64,000 bases of DNA from Armatimonadota bacterium (lineage in GTDB: Bacteria; Armatimonadota; HRBIN16). Shown piece after piece: positions 8,755 to 18,187 of this stretch. The stretch lies in assembly GCA_026003175.1 (NCBI GenBank), contig BPGT01000002.1, positions 558,001-622,000 of the forward strand, given 5' to 3'. A program made the position numbers and the translations under genes. How positions within the stretch are numbered: the first letter of the stretch is position 1; each line of letters starts with the position of its first letter. The notes beneath the pieces were generated by a model. The model saw nothing but the letters and a program-made list of their open reading frames with translations. It was not told the DNA's origin and ran no database searches.

Positions 8755-9972
8755 ATGCCGATAGAGATTCGCGTTCCGATGCTGGCGGAGTCGGTCGTGG
8801 AGGCGACTGTTGGCAGGTGGCTCAAGCGCGAAGGGGAGCGGGTATCGGTCGGGGAACCGCTGGTGGAGCTGGAAACCGACAAGGTGAACGCGGAAGTACC
8901 GGCGGACGAAGCAGGCGTGCTCCAGCAAATCCTGCGACAAGAAGGCGAGGTGGTACGCCCTGGTGATGTACTGGGGGTGTTACTGGAGTTGGAGGCAGCC
9001 GCCGAGTCTGGCGCTCCCACACCCACTCCGGTGAAAGAGGAGGAAGAGGGACGAGCTACACCCATCGCCCGCAAAATGGCGGGGGAGCTGGGCATCGACC
9101 TGCGCGAGCTGCGCGGCACCGGACCGGGCGGCAAGGTGACCAAAGAGGACGTGCAGGCCGCCGCCCGTCTGAAGCAGCAGATAGAGGAGAGCATCTACGA
9201 ACCGGTCGTGCAGGAGCCTGCTGTGCCACCTCCGCCCGTGGAGGAGCGCGTATCGCTTCCTGCCGCCCCTGCACGTGCGGAAACGCGCCAGAGGCTTTCG
9301 CGTCGCCGACTCACTATCGCCCGCCGTCTGGTGGAGGCGCAACATACCGCTGCCATGCTCACCACCTTCAACGAGGTAGATATGAGCGCGGTGATGGCAT
9401 TGCGGGCGAAGTGGAAGGAAAGATTCCAACAGCAGTACGGCGTAAGCCTCGGCTTCATGCCCTTCTTCGTGAAAGCGGTTATTGGGGCGTTGCGTGAGTT
9501 CCCGCAGCTGAACGCCGAACTGCAGGGCGAAGAGCTGGTGCTCAAGCATTACTACGATATCGGTATTGCCATAGGCGACCCGGAGGGACTGGTTGTACCG
9601 GTGCTGCGCGATGCAGATAAAATGAGCTTCGTGCAGATAGAGAAAGCGATTGCGCAGTTTGTGGAGAAAGCTCGCAACCGCACGCTCACGTTGGAGGAAC
9701 TGCAGGGCGGTACGTTCACTATAACCAACGGCGGGGTGTTCGGCTCGTTGCTGTCCACTCCCATCCTGAACCCGCCGCAGGTGGGCATTCTGGGGATGCA
9801 CCGCATTCAGGAGCGACCGGTGGTGGTAGAGGGGCAAATCGTTATTCGCCCGATGATGTACGTCGCGCTGAGCTATGACCATCGTGTGGTGGATGGGCGT
9901 GAGGCGGTGTTGTTCCTCGTTCGGGTGAAGCAGCTAGTAGAAGACCCCGAACGGTTGTTGCTGGAGGGGTAG
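8755..9972 (+). CDS. sucB: 2-oxoglutarate dehydrogenase E2 (dihydrolipoamide succinyltransferase)
   Basis: A 405-residue E2 subunit forming the core of the complex; it transfers succinyl from lipoamide to CoA. The lipoyl domain covers residues 1-75, with the modified lysine in [13 protein letters not shown]. The peripheral-subunit-binding domain follows at about 100-140 ([33 protein letters not shown]). The catalytic domain covers about 175-405 and ends with the [18 protein letters not shown] active-site motif. An AAGGAGG site precedes the ATG. Substrate choice (succinyl rather than acetyl or branched-chain) is inferred from the sucA neighbour. The stop codon abuts the stop of the convergent serine hydrolase gene. 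Confidence 0.96.
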   Translation: MPIEIRVPMLAESVVEATVGRWLKREGERVSVGEPLVELETDKVNAEVPADEAGVLQQILRQEGEVVRPGDVLGVLLELEAAAESGAPTPTPVKEEEEGRATPIARKMAGELGIDLRELRGTGPGGKVTKEDVQAAARLKQQIEESIYEPVVQEPAVPPPPVEERVSLPAAPARAETRQRLSRRRLTIARRLVEAQHTAAMLTTFNEVDMSAVMALRAKWKERFQQQYGVSLGFMPFFVKAVIGALREFPQLNAELQGEELVLKHYYDIGIAIGDPEGLVVPVLRDADKMSFVQIEKAIAQFVEKARNRTLTLEELQGGTFTITNGGVFGSLLSTPILNPPQVGILGMHRIQERPVVVEGQIVIRPMMYVALSYDHRVVDGREAVLFLVRVKQLVEDPERLLLEG

Positions 9973-11022
9973 TTACTTTATCAGCGTACTCACCGCGTTC
10001 AGAATGCGCCGACGGTATGGCAGCCACTTATCGCCTTCATAGGCGCAGTACACGCGGTTGCTGAGTAGCACGATGAAAAACTCCGGCTGGCGATTCAGTA
10101 ACAGCGCGGTGCCCGTAAAACCGGAATGACCGATACAGCTTTCGGGGAGCAGGTTCGCCCTGGGGAGCATGTCGTTGGGATGGGTGAACCAGCCGAAGCT
10201 TTGCCCGCCGATGCCCGCAATCTGATTGCGGAACATCTGCTCTACAGTCATTCTGCCCAGAACGTCGTCGCCTCCGCGCAGCAGAGCCTGGCAGAAGCGA
10301 GCGAGGTCGTCGGCGGTAGAAAACAGCCCTGCGTGTCCGCTCACACCGCCCATCGCCCAGGCGTTGGCATCGTGTACCTGCCCGCGCAGGATTTGCCCTC
10401 TGCGCCAGGGGCAGTTGGCGGTAGCCGCTACACGGTGCAGCAACTCTTCGCCCGGATTGTAGAGGGTGCTGGTCATTCCGACGGGCAGGAAGATGCGCTC
10501 CCGCGCGTAGTCGTCGAGGCTTTTGCCTGTAGCGCGCCGGACGATTTCGCCCAGCAGGATATAGTTCAGGTCGCTGTATTCGTACTCCACCTCAGGCAGG
10601 CGCAATGGAGGGGTCTGCAGTACCGCCTGAACCAGTGCGTCACCCTGTGCCTGCTCGTAAAAAGGCTTCCATGCAGGCAGTCCCGACGTATGGGTGAGCA
10701 AGTGGCGCAGACGGACGCGTTTGAACCACGCTGGGGCTTCCTCGATAATCGAAGACACCGGTGCCTCCAGCTGCAGCGCTCCTTCTTCCACCAGAGCCAT
10801 CACACTGGAGGCGCACGCCACTGGCTTGGTGAGTGAGGCGAGGTCAAAGAGCGTTGCGGTGTCGACAGGTGTTTGTTTTTCCGGGTCTGCCAGCCCCGCG
10901 CTGACGGTATGCCATATCGACCTCGAATCGCCCACTACGGCGACACAGCAGGAGTAGATTTGCGATGGTATGCCTTGCTCCAGAAGTGTCTGTACTTTCT
11001 TCCAGCGCGATGCGTTACCCAT
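9973..11022 (-). CDS. Serine hydrolase of the beta-lactamase (class C/PBP4*) family
   Basis: A 349-residue protein with the family's catalytic motifs: SLTK (Ser-x-x-Lys) near residue 65, YSDLNY in place of the usual YxN near 145, and GHSGFTG near 295. It has no clear signal peptide, so it may act in the cytoplasm or leave by another route. The family includes esterases, D-aminopeptidases and penicillin-binding proteins, and the substrate is not evident. Its start overlaps the arsM stop by one base (TAATG), so it may be cotranscribed with arsR-arsM, although a role in arsenic metabolism is not implied. Confidence 0.9.
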   Translation of the reverse strand: MGNASRWKKVQTLLEQGIPSQIYSCCVAVVGDSRSIWHTVSAGLADPEKQTPVDTATLFDLASLTKPVACASSVMALVEEGALQLEAPVSSIIEEAPAWFKRVRLRHLLTHTSGLPAWKPFYEQAQGDALVQAVLQTPPLRLPEVEYEYSDLNYILLGEIVRRATGKSLDDYARERIFLPVGMTSTLYNPGEELLHRVAATANCPWRRGQILRGQVHDANAWAMGGVSGHAGLFSTADDLARFCQALLRGGDDVLGRMTVEQMFRNQIAGIGGQSFGWFTHPNDMLPRANLLPESCIGHSGFTGTALLLNRQPEFFIVLLSNRVYCAYEGDKWLPYRRRILNAVSTLIK

Positions 11023-11876
11023 TATTCTTTCACCGCAGTGATGTCTGCACTGCAGATGCGCGATAGCAGTGTTCTCTGCAGCTCCTCCGGCAGCACACGC
11101 AGGGCTTCAGGAAGGGCAGAGAGGTCATCGCGCAGATAGCGGTACTTAAGGGTGATGTTCGGCTCTTTGAACCCTGCCTCCTCCAACATCTGGCGGTAGG
11201 CGTCGATAGACAGTGCTCCAGCCACACAGCCTGTCCAACTCAGCGCGGCACGAACTTGTTCTTCCGCGATGGGCAGGTCATCGAAGCCTCTATCCACCAC
11301 GATGTCGCTTATCGCCAGCCTGCCGCCCGGTTTCAGCACGCGCCAGATTTCGCGGAATGCGCGCGCCTTGTCCGGCACGAGGTTGAGCACGCAATTGGAG
11401 ATAATCACATCCACGCTGGCGTCGGGCAGAGGGATGGCTTCGATTTCGCCTTTGATGAAGCGCACATTGGTGATACCCGCCTTCTCTGCGTTGCGTGTGG
11501 CGAGGGCAATCATCTCGTCCGTCATATCCAGTCCGTATACCAGCCCTGATGAACCCACCAGCCGAGCAGCAAGAAACGCGTCTATGCCACCCCCGGAGCC
11601 GAGGTCCAGCACCACCTCGCCTTGCTGGATATTGGCTATCTTCACCGGCGCGCCACAACCCAGCGAGCTGCTGGCAGCCTCCTGGGGTATCTGCGCCAGC
11701 TCCTCCGGGGTATATCCCAACCGGGTTGGGTCCTCCACGCAAGCCTCCTCGCAGCAGCTGGTACTAGTGGACGGTGCGCAGCAACCTGCTCCTTGGGCAG
11801 CTTGCTGAGCAATACGACCATAGCGGTCTCTTACCGCCTTGCGAATGGTTGTCGGGTCGATGCGGCTCGTTGTCAT
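11022..11876 (-). CDS. arsM: Arsenite S-adenosylmethionine methyltransferase
   Basis: The start is set at MTTSRIDPTTIRKAVRDRYG, whose ATG overlaps the arsR stop (ATGA). The protein of 284 residues methylates arsenite using SAM. The SAM-binding fold begins VVLDLGSGGGIDAFLAA near residue 75. The ArsM-type cysteines are present: GCCAPSTSTSCCEEACVED near 28-45, NCVLNL near 145 and TGCVAGAL near 200, matching the arsenic-binding cysteines of this family. It sits in an arsR-arsM operon behind an ArsR-type operator and is presumably induced by arsenite. Confidence 0.95.
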   Translation of the reverse strand: MTTSRIDPTTIRKAVRDRYGRIAQQAAQGAGCCAPSTSTSCCEEACVEDPTRLGYTPEELAQIPQEAASSSLGCGAPVKIANIQQGEVVLDLGSGGGIDAFLAARLVGSSGLVYGLDMTDEMIALATRNAEKAGITNVRFIKGEIEAIPLPDASVDVIISNCVLNLVPDKARAFREIWRVLKPGGRLAISDIVVDRGFDDLPIAEEQVRAALSWTGCVAGALSIDAYRQMLEEAGFKEPNITLKYRYLRDDLSALPEALRVLPEELQRTLLSRICSADITAVKE

Positions 11877-12253
11877 GACACTCCTCCCAATGATGCGGCA
11901 CCGCGAAGAGCGTTGTGAAGCTCCTGAAGGATACGTTCTACTTCTTCGTGTCGTATGAAGTAGTACGCCCACAGTCCACGCCTTTCCGAATCGATTAGAC
12001 CGGCTTCACGCAGGATGTTCAGATGGTGTGAAACGGTCGGCTGTTTGACAGGTAGAGCCGCCTCCAGGTCGCAAACGCAGACCTTACCCTCGTATTGCGC
12101 CAGGATATACAGTATCTGCAGGCGAACAGGGTGCGCCAGCGCCTGCATGGTGCGACTGAGCGGCTGAGCGCGCTCGGCAGGCAAAGTCAACCGCACCCCT
12201 TCTGCGCAACACCGACTTCCCCGCTTACGAAGTGTGACAGGTACCTGAGCCAT
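11873..12253 (-). CDS. arsR: ArsR/SmtB family transcriptional repressor
   Basis: A winged-helix repressor of 126 residues. Residues 35-110 carry the fold (MQALAHPVRLQILYIL, then QPTVSHHLNILREAGLI as the recognition helix). The KVCVCDLE motif near residue 58 is the classical Cys-x-Cys arsenite-sensing site of ArsR proteins, and a further CC pair lies at residues 15-16. It is expected to repress its own operon until arsenite binds. The gene begins about 30 nt downstream of a promoter overlapped by an ATTGA-N6-TCAAT repeat. Confidence 0.95.
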   Translation of the reverse strand: MAQVPVTLRKRGSRCCAEGVRLTLPAERAQPLSRTMQALAHPVRLQILYILAQYEGKVCVCDLEAALPVKQPTVSHHLNILREAGLIDSERRGLWAYYFIRHEEVERILQELHNALRGAASLGGVS

Positions 12254-12282
12254 GTCTTCACCACCGCGTTCTGGCTATTGCA

Positions 12283-12313
12283 AGTATACCACAATATATT
12301 GACAAACTTCAAT
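12283..12313 (-). promoter_or_regulatory. arsR promoter with overlapping ArsR-type operator
   Basis: Minus-strand TTGAAG (-35, 12307-12312) and TATACT (-10, 12283-12288) are 18 bp apart. A perfect inverted repeat ATTGA-N6-TCAAT (12298-12313) covers the -35 region, a suitable place for repression. An adjacent palindrome CAATATATTG (12292-12301) adds symmetry. Confidence 0.65.
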
Positions 12314-12368
12314 GCATCTTCGCTTTTGCAAAAGAAAGCAAAGCTTTCGCCAGTCTGTTAAGCCCCTG

Positions 12369-12394
12369 CTGTCCCCCCGCAAGCGGGGGGACAG
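12369..12394. repeat. Strong GC hairpin between arsR promoter and ferritin
   Basis: CTGTCCCCCC and GGGGGGACAG form a perfect 10-bp stem around GCAAGC. No T-run follows on either strand, so it is a poor intrinsic terminator. It may be a dispersed palindrome or a structured end of the ferritin transcript. The rest of the gap 12314-12450 shows nothing clear. Confidence 0.6.
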
Positions 12395-12450
12395 GTACAT
12401 ATCCTTCGCGCGGGTGGGGCAATTTCGACTTTGGCTGTTCGGGAGAATTG

Positions 12451-12942
12451 CTACTCCCCAGCGCCGTGCGACAGGTATGCTTCCACCATAATCAGATAGT
12501 GCTCACCCACCTGCTGCACAATCTGCAGCAGGTCCTGCATGGTAGAGACCTCTTCCACTTGCTCCTTCACAAACCAGTCAAGGAACTCCTGGGCGGCGTA
12601 GTCTTTCTGCTCGATAGCCATCGTCATCAGGTCGTTGATGTGCTTGGTTACCTCCAGTTCCCACTGCAGAGCGAGGCTTACTGCTTCTTCGGCGCTCTGG
12701 AAATCGCTTTTCGGGGCTTCAATAGCAGGCACCTCTACCTTGCCGCTCACATCATTCAGGTACTCTACAAACTTCATCGCGTGTTCGCGCTCTTCTTCGG
12801 ATTGCTTGAAGAACAGCGCAGCCAGCTTCTTCAGCGCACGTCCGTCAAAGTAGGACGCAATGGCGATATACTGATGCGACGCGAACAGCTCGCGTCCAAT
12901 CTCCTCGTTAAAGGCTTTGTTCAATTCCGGGCTGATAAGCAT
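12451..12942 (-). CDS. Non-haem ferritin
   Basis: A 163-residue FtnA-type ferritin that oxidises Fe(II) and stores iron in a 24-subunit shell. The ferroxidase residues are in place: E in NEEIGRELFASHQYIAIASYFD (residues 14-32), the EEEREHAMKF motif near 50, E near 95 (LQWELEVTKHIN) and the EQVEEV segment near 128. AAGGAGGAGAACG precedes the ATG. It is transcribed in the same direction as the PEP-utilising-like gene upstream but is separated from it by 56 nt. Confidence 0.95.
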   Translation of the reverse strand: MLISPELNKAFNEEIGRELFASHQYIAIASYFDGRALKKLAALFFKQSEEEREHAMKFVEYLNDVSGKVEVPAIEAPKSDFQSAEEAVSLALQWELEVTKHINDLMTMAIEQKDYAAQEFLDWFVKEQVEEVSTMQDLLQIVQQVGEHYLIMVEAYLSHGAGE

Positions 12943-12998
12943 CGTTCTCCTCCTCTTTGTTTCCGCAGGGTGTTGCGGGATTCGTATTCTGCCAGAGT

Positions 12999-14210
12999 TT
13001 ACTCGTTTTGCATCTGCTTTTTCAAGCGCTGGTAGAAGCGACGCACTTTTCGGCGATTTTTGGTGACATCGGGCGAAGCCTGCAGGGCGTGCACCAGATC
13101 ACGGCATTGCTCATAAGAGAGGTAGGGAATCATCTCTTTCGCGCGAGAAATACAGTGGGGAGGTAGCAACAGTTCGCTGATGCCCACACCCACAGCCAGG
13201 GGTATCAGCCACTCGCTTTCCGCTCCCAGCACGATGCCCCGCGCCAGCAACCGTGCCTGTGCAAACAGTGTGAGGTGCTCTATTTCTTGCAGCCACCCTG
13301 CCTGCAACCACGAGCGCGCTTCTGCTTCCCGCAGGTACACGGCGCGGATGTTGGCGACATCAGGGATGTCGGGCAGCGGGGAAAAAGATGTCCATCCGCC
13401 CAGCAGTGCCTCCTGAAAGAGCAAAGCGCCCTGTTCGTCCTCGATGTGGCTCTGTGCCTGTTGCAGGTTATCCATGAAGGCGGCTACCTCGCTTTCATGC
13501 AGGGATGGTAGCACGAACGTAATGACTGCCTGCAGGGTGCACTCGGCGATGGCGCGCCAGATGGCGTCGTCGGGCAGGGCAGGCAGCTCCAGCAGTAAGC
13601 ACTTACCTGCTGCACCCTGCAACAGCGCGTGCAGAGCCGCCGGGTTCAACAGGCACTGCTCGCTGGCGTAAGCGTCCAGGAACGCGCCGTCCGCCCCAGC
13701 TTCCAATGACTGCACCGCACTTTGCCAGTCTTCGCTGACGGCGATAGTGCGCACAGGATGGTCATCTAGTGTGCGAGCGGTCTCGTGGGTTAAACCGAGC
13801 ACATAGCGTTTGCCGCTCGGGTGTATCTCGAGCCTCTGGTACTGCGTCATCAGGCGCATATCGGGGTCCACAATGAGCACCCCGCGATCGGCATCTACAA
13901 CCACGATGTCGCCGTCGCGTACGTTCAGCAGCAGCTGGTTCACTCCCACCAGCGCAGGCACACCGATAGCGCCTCCTTCGGGGAGAGCGGGGCTCTCCGC
14001 CACTATCGCGCTCACACCCGCACCCGCTCGCCAGAGCGCCTCACCCAATGCGATGTCACGACATACCGCCACGAACCCCAGATGTTCCCGATGGCGCGAC
14101 TCGTAAGCAGTGAAAAGATCCAGGGTAGCCCGTAAATCGCTGGCTCGCAGCACCATTGCTGTGCCCACAGCGATGCCACGTGAGACCGGTTCTCCAGTGA
14201 GCTTCAACAT
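12999..14210 (-). CDS. PTS enzyme I-like protein lacking the phospho-histidine
   Basis: A 403-residue protein with the partial layout of phosphoenolpyruvate-protein phosphotransferase. The N-terminus (LTGEPVSRGIAVGTAMVL) and GVPALVGVNQLLLNVRDGDIVVVDADRGVLIVDPD (about 85-120) match the swivelling phosphohistidine domain. The C-terminal VGISELLLPPHCISRAKEMIPYLS matches the end of the PEP-binding barrel. However, the GGxTSH motif with the catalytic His is absent; the region reads SAIVAESPALPEGGAIG. The barrel region is shorter than in real enzyme I (about 570 residues). It is probably not a sugar-transport phosphotransferase; a regulatory or structural role is possible. It overlaps neither neighbour and follows lptC/A by 7 nt. 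Confidence 0.75.
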   Translation of the reverse strand: MLKLTGEPVSRGIAVGTAMVLRASDLRATLDLFTAYESRHREHLGFVAVCRDIALGEALWRAGAGVSAIVAESPALPEGGAIGVPALVGVNQLLLNVRDGDIVVVDADRGVLIVDPDMRLMTQYQRLEIHPSGKRYVLGLTHETARTLDDHPVRTIAVSEDWQSAVQSLEAGADGAFLDAYASEQCLLNPAALHALLQGAAGKCLLLELPALPDDAIWRAIAECTLQAVITFVLPSLHESEVAAFMDNLQQAQSHIEDEQGALLFQEALLGGWTSFSPLPDIPDVANIRAVYLREAEARSWLQAGWLQEIEHLTLFAQARLLARGIVLGAESEWLIPLAVGVGISELLLPPHCISRAKEMIPYLSYEQCRDLVHALQASPDVTKNRRKVRRFYQRLKKQMQNE

Positions 14211-14217
14211 CGTTTGC

Positions 14218-15543
14218 TCACCTCGTCACTGAACCCTGTTGGGGCGGTGGAGCAGGTGTGGGAGTCTCCTCTGCGGTTTCTTCTTCCTCTTCAACGAATA
14301 TCACCATCTTGCCCGGCTGCGTAATCTTCAGCCACTCGTCGCCTTCCTTCACCGAGACAAGGATTTCGGGGGCGATGAGCTCCTGTCCTTTCTCGTCCAC
14401 CCCATGTACCTCACCGACCAGCTGCACCTGCTCCGTGCGCGAGTTGTAAATCGCCTTCTGCGCGGTGAGGGTACGTGTTTTGCCGTTCTCCTTCAGCAGC
14501 TGCACCATCTTCAGGTTGCCGGTCAGCGTGATGATTTTCTTCTGGTACAGGTTCTCAGCGCGGTCGCAGGTGATTTGCACCGGCTCGCGCATTTCGGTCT
14601 TGAGGGAGCGGGTTTCTTCGCTGGTGGGCTGCGTGTCTGCTTGCTGCGATTCTTTGGGCTTCACTAGGATTTGGACGTTGCCTTCCAGGATAGCTCGCTT
14701 CTCTTTGAGCTCGATAGTGAGCCTGTCGGCAGATAGCTCCACGCGCGGGTCGGTGACGCGCAAATTGCCCGTGGCGTGGATGACCTGCGCCTCGATATCC
14801 TGCTGTGCGCGGTCAGCGGTCATCACCGTATCGCCATCGCGGATCACCAGCCCTTCGCCGATGCGCGTTTTGCCCTGCTGTTCCTCTAACCGTTTGAACT
14901 CCACCTCCACCCGCCGGGTTTTGGTCTGCTTTTCGTGCGCGTTCTGCTTCGGAGGCTCCGCTTGTAGAAAGGCAACAGGTTCCAGAGAGGTGCGCATCAC
15001 CAGCCGCACCCCTTCGGCTACGAGACGCTTTTCACCGCCCAGATAGTGCAAAGCCTGCGCAGTGAACTCACCGTCGCGCAGAGAGCCCCGAATGATACCC
15101 GTGCACTGCAGCTCGCGCGTCTGGTCACGCCATGTGGCTTGCGAGCAGGTTATCTGTACGGGGTTGCTGTGCAGGCGAGCATCTGCCACCTGAAGGAAAC
15201 GCGATGCGCCTTCGTATACCGCTTGCGCAGCGGTCAATCGCCATGCGGGCTTACCGTCTTCGTAGAGCACCGCTTCTTGCACGCCGTCAATCAGCCATCG
15301 CTGGCGGTCACGGGAAAGGTCGGCGCGTTTCACCTTCATCCGCCACAGCGGCTGATTGAGCTGGCGGGCGCGCACTTCCGTTTCCGTAAAACGTACCAGC
15401 ACATTGCCCATGCCCGCATCGGCGTAGAGGGGGTTGAGGCGTGCAAACGGGTCTATCTGCTGAAGCCGGTGGACACACCACGCCAGCCCGGCAATGCACA
15501 TCAGGGCAAGAGCCGAAGGTATCGCCGCACGCCAGTTTCTCAT
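14218..15543 (-). CDS. LptC/LptA (OstA)-like LPS-export protein
   Basis: A 441-residue protein with an N-terminal membrane anchor (AIPSALALMCIAGLAWCVHRL). An LptC-like domain follows at about 45-190, then OstA/LptA repeats at about 225-420 (DTVMTADRAQQDIEAQVIHATGNLRVTDPRVELSADRLTI and further ALEGNV/TGNLK-type strands). LptC and LptA form the periplasmic bridge carrying lipopolysaccharide to the outer membrane, so the domain order suggests both functions in one chain. The tail is acidic and proline-rich. It implies a diderm envelope. No lptB/F/G genes are adjacent. Confidence 0.8.
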   Translation of the reverse strand: MRNWRAAIPSALALMCIAGLAWCVHRLQQIDPFARLNPLYADAGMGNVLVRFTETEVRARQLNQPLWRMKVKRADLSRDRQRWLIDGVQEAVLYEDGKPAWRLTAAQAVYEGASRFLQVADARLHSNPVQITCSQATWRDQTRELQCTGIIRGSLRDGEFTAQALHYLGGEKRLVAEGVRLVMRTSLEPVAFLQAEPPKQNAHEKQTKTRRVEVEFKRLEEQQGKTRIGEGLVIRDGDTVMTADRAQQDIEAQVIHATGNLRVTDPRVELSADRLTIELKEKRAILEGNVQILVKPKESQQADTQPTSEETRSLKTEMREPVQITCDRAENLYQKKIITLTGNLKMVQLLKENGKTRTLTAQKAIYNSRTEQVQLVGEVHGVDEKGQELIAPEILVSVKEGDEWLKITQPGKMVIFVEEEEETAEETPTPAPPPQQGSVTR

Positions 15544-15576
15544 TTCCGTTTGTTAGACGAGTAGGACGGGAACAGG

Positions 15577-17682
15577 TTATCGTCTGGAACGCGCCAGCCA
15601 CTTTTGCCAGATTTGAGGGTCGGCGAGCATCTTGATGAACACGCCACCTACCACCGACCGCGCCTGAAAACCTACCTGCCTTCCGTCGTGCGTCCAGTAC
15701 CAGTCAGTGAGTGGAACCCGGCTGGGTGTCTCGTTCATCCACCGCCATATCGCGTCAATGAACAGGTTGAAATCCTCACGCGACTCCGCCAGCGTGGCGG
15801 TCCACACTGTCCAGTCCAGCTTGGTGTACTGGCTTCGGTTGTCCAGCGGCAGCCCATATGGGTTCATCTTCGTTTTATAATACGCAATCTCTTTGCGAGC
15901 GACTTCCTTCGGGAAGAGGTGCAGACCTAGCAGCTCATCCCAAACAAGATTGTACTTCTGGCTCCAGGTGCCGGGTTTGTCGAAAGCAAGGCGATAGTGG
16001 TCGCCGTCATCCGCCATGCGCATCCATTGCTGCGCCATCTGCTGCGCTATCTGGTGGTACTCTTCGGCGCGGCCGGTGTCGCCTACCATCCGGCAGAGCA
16101 TCGCGTAGCCGCCTAGAGCCAGTATCGCTTTCAGTGAGAGATTGGTATTGTGCGCGAGGTGTCCGGCGAAGTCATCAGTGCAGAGCTGGTTTTCAGGGTC
16201 CAGTCCCTTTTCGCGCAGGTACTCTGCCCATCGTGTTAACAGGTTCCAGTACTTTTTCGCGTAATCGGCGTTGCCTTCCGCCTTTGCTAGTGCAGCCACC
16301 ATCAGCAGCATGTTGCCGCACTCTTCCACCGGCATCTGGTTCTCTTCAGAACGCTCTCCGCCGCCGTATACCTGTCCATTCGCTTGCGGATAGGTTCCCA
16401 AATCGTGCGGGGCGAAGGGGAACTTCCAGCGCGGCGAGCGGGCGTAGTCCAGCACAGGCGTGAGCATTGCCTTCAGCAGTTCGGGGTTGAACAGCAAGAA
16501 GAACGGCGACGAAGGGTAGGTGACGTCGACGGTGGCGATGCAGCCGTTGCTGAAGTTCTCCTTCGAGAAGAAGAGCGGCGTGCCGTCGAAGTCCGCCACC
16601 AGCTTGTGCGCGGCGAGACACTGCCGGTAAGCCAGCACGCACAGGTCGGCATATTTTTCGCCTCCCACGCGCTTCAGGTCTTCTACCAGTTCCGCGTCGA
16701 ACCGGGCGCACTCTTGCTGCAGGCTGGGTAGCTCTCGCTCCGCGAGCCGGAGCAGTTCATCCACCTCCATACCCGCCCTGCGCCAGTAGGGACGCAGCTT
16801 GCGGTGGAAGTACTCGGTGGAATAGAGGTCGTCGTAAGCAATGAGCACATGCCGCGAAACGGGTTGCTGTCCCACCTTCCCGAGGTGAAGTGCGCACGCC
16901 AGCACCACCCAGTCGTCGTGCGCGGCGCGCGGCATTCGCAGGTCATCAGAGTCGGGCAGCGTACCCCTTTGCGCGAAGGACAGACGGCTAAGGTGCTCGG
17001 CGGTCATCACCGTCTGGTCGCCCGCCTGAGCAGGCACCGCCAGATACAGGTATCCCCAGTCAATGCGCAGGTTGTCGCCCGCTTTTTCCAGTACCGGTTG
17101 TTGCACCGTGCCTACGCGCATCACTTCCATACCCTCTAGCCGGAAGCGCGACCAGACCACCCTCTGGTCGGTGGTGTTCACCGCCCATTCCGCGGAAGCA
17201 TCCAGATACAGCGACACCTCATGGGTTTTGCCATCGGTGGAGCGCGCCTGCCAGACGATATAGGTCACCGGGCGGGAGAGTATATCCAGGTCGTAGGGCA
17301 GGGCAGGAGTGAAGAAGGTAAGCTGTAATTCCACACCTTCGGCTTCAAAGGTGTAAATAGTTCGCGTGGGCAGCACCTGCAGACTCGCCTGCTGCATTGC
17401 GGGCACGTTTTCGGGGCGCACCCCTATAAAACGATACGGCTTGCCATCTACGCGCGCCAGCCCGCACAGGGCATGATTTGTCCCTGTCCAGTGCTTGCTC
17501 CAGCTGTCGGTAAGCTGGTCTGTTGTACTCCACACGCTAAAATAGGGGTCGTGTGTGACCAGAGGAACAGCTGGGGGACGCAAAGTTTTCTGTGCTTCTA
17601 CAGAAACACCACTCTCTGCTGCAGCTGCTACAGCAAAAGCGCACACCACCAGTACAACAAGAAACATCTCTGCAGGGTACAA
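15577..17682 (-). CDS. Secreted glutaminase-like protein (DUF4965/DUF5127/DUF1793 type)
   Basis: A 701-residue exported protein with a signal peptide (MFLVVLVVCAFAVAAAAES). The domain order is that of fungal and bacterial GtaA-type glutaminases. An N-terminal beta domain contains PPAVPLVTHDPYFSVWSTTDQLTDSWSKHWTG. A middle domain follows (about 110-300). The C-terminal alpha-barrel (about 330-700) has FFSKENFSNGCIATVDVTYPSSPFFL, DLGTYPQANGQVYGGGE, MPVEECGNMLLM and WTVWTATLAES. The actual substrate in bacteria is not established. I keep the TTG start at 17682 because it has GGAGGAGGCGG just upstream; ATG at 17667 is the alternative. Confidence 0.85.
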   Translation of the reverse strand: MYPAEMFLVVLVVCAFAVAAAAESGVSVEAQKTLRPPAVPLVTHDPYFSVWSTTDQLTDSWSKHWTGTNHALCGLARVDGKPYRFIGVRPENVPAMQQASLQVLPTRTIYTFEAEGVELQLTFFTPALPYDLDILSRPVTYIVWQARSTDGKTHEVSLYLDASAEWAVNTTDQRVVWSRFRLEGMEVMRVGTVQQPVLEKAGDNLRIDWGYLYLAVPAQAGDQTVMTAEHLSRLSFAQRGTLPDSDDLRMPRAAHDDWVVLACALHLGKVGQQPVSRHVLIAYDDLYSTEYFHRKLRPYWRRAGMEVDELLRLAERELPSLQQECARFDAELVEDLKRVGGEKYADLCVLAYRQCLAAHKLVADFDGTPLFFSKENFSNGCIATVDVTYPSSPFFLLFNPELLKAMLTPVLDYARSPRWKFPFAPHDLGTYPQANGQVYGGGERSEENQMPVEECGNMLLMVAALAKAEGNADYAKKYWNLLTRWAEYLREKGLDPENQLCTDDFAGHLAHNTNLSLKAILALGGYAMLCRMVGDTGRAEEYHQIAQQMAQQWMRMADDGDHYRLAFDKPGTWSQKYNLVWDELLGLHLFPKEVARKEIAYYKTKMNPYGLPLDNRSQYTKLDWTVWTATLAESREDFNLFIDAIWRWMNETPSRVPLTDWYWTHDGRQVGFQARSVVGGVFIKMLADPQIWQKWLARSRR

Positions 17683-17710
17683 CCGCCTCCTCCTCTCTGA
17701 AGCAAAGCGT

Positions 17711-18187
17711 TTACGGGCAGATGTCGTGAGGTGGCGGTGGTGGTGTGCCCTGTGAGTAGACAGTCACAACGCCGACGTTGATGATATTGCCCTGGGGTGC
17801 AGGCAGGTTAAAGGCACAACCCTGCACGTTTCGCCCGCCGTAGCCAACAACCTCGTAATACTCGTTCGCGCGATTGCTCACATCCACTTTGAAAGAGTTA
17901 GGTACTGTGCCGCTACCTATATCGATGGTGAAACTGCCGTCGCTGCGGCTCAGTGCGCTAGCTACGCTAACACCGTTAGAGAACACGATAATGCGTATAC
18001 CGGAGACCGCTCGTCCCTGCTCATCCTGCACGGAGCCCTGCACGAGTAATCCAGTTGGTAGTCCTCCGCCGGTTCCGGCGCCTCCTCCGCCGCATCCGCT
18101 CAGTGTGGTCAATGCTGCCAGCGCCAGCGCAGCCATCGCCGCCAGCGCGGCCACCATGCGAAACGAGTTCCCTGTTGCCTGTCGCAA
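17711..18187 (-). CDS. Lipoprotein with carboxypeptidase regulatory-like domain
   Basis: A 158-residue protein with a lipobox (LTTLSGC) and a glycine-rich linker. A single carboxypeptidase-regulatory-like beta-sandwich follows (LLVQGSVQDEQGRAVSGIRIIVFSNG, then SRSDGSFTIDIGSG). It ends in a proline-rich tail, TPPPPPHDICP. The start is a TTG with GGGAGGAACAGG upstream, and an ATG eleven codons inside is possible. It is predicted to be an outer-surface lipoprotein of unknown role, upstream of the glutaminase-like gene. Confidence 0.75.
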   Translation of the reverse strand: MRQATGNSFRMVAALAAMAALALAALTTLSGCGGGGAGTGGGLPTGLLVQGSVQDEQGRAVSGIRIIVFSNGVSVASALSRSDGSFTIDIGSGTVPNSFKVDVSNRANEYYEVVGYGGRNVQGCAFNLPAPQGNIINVGVVTVYSQGTPPPPPHDICP

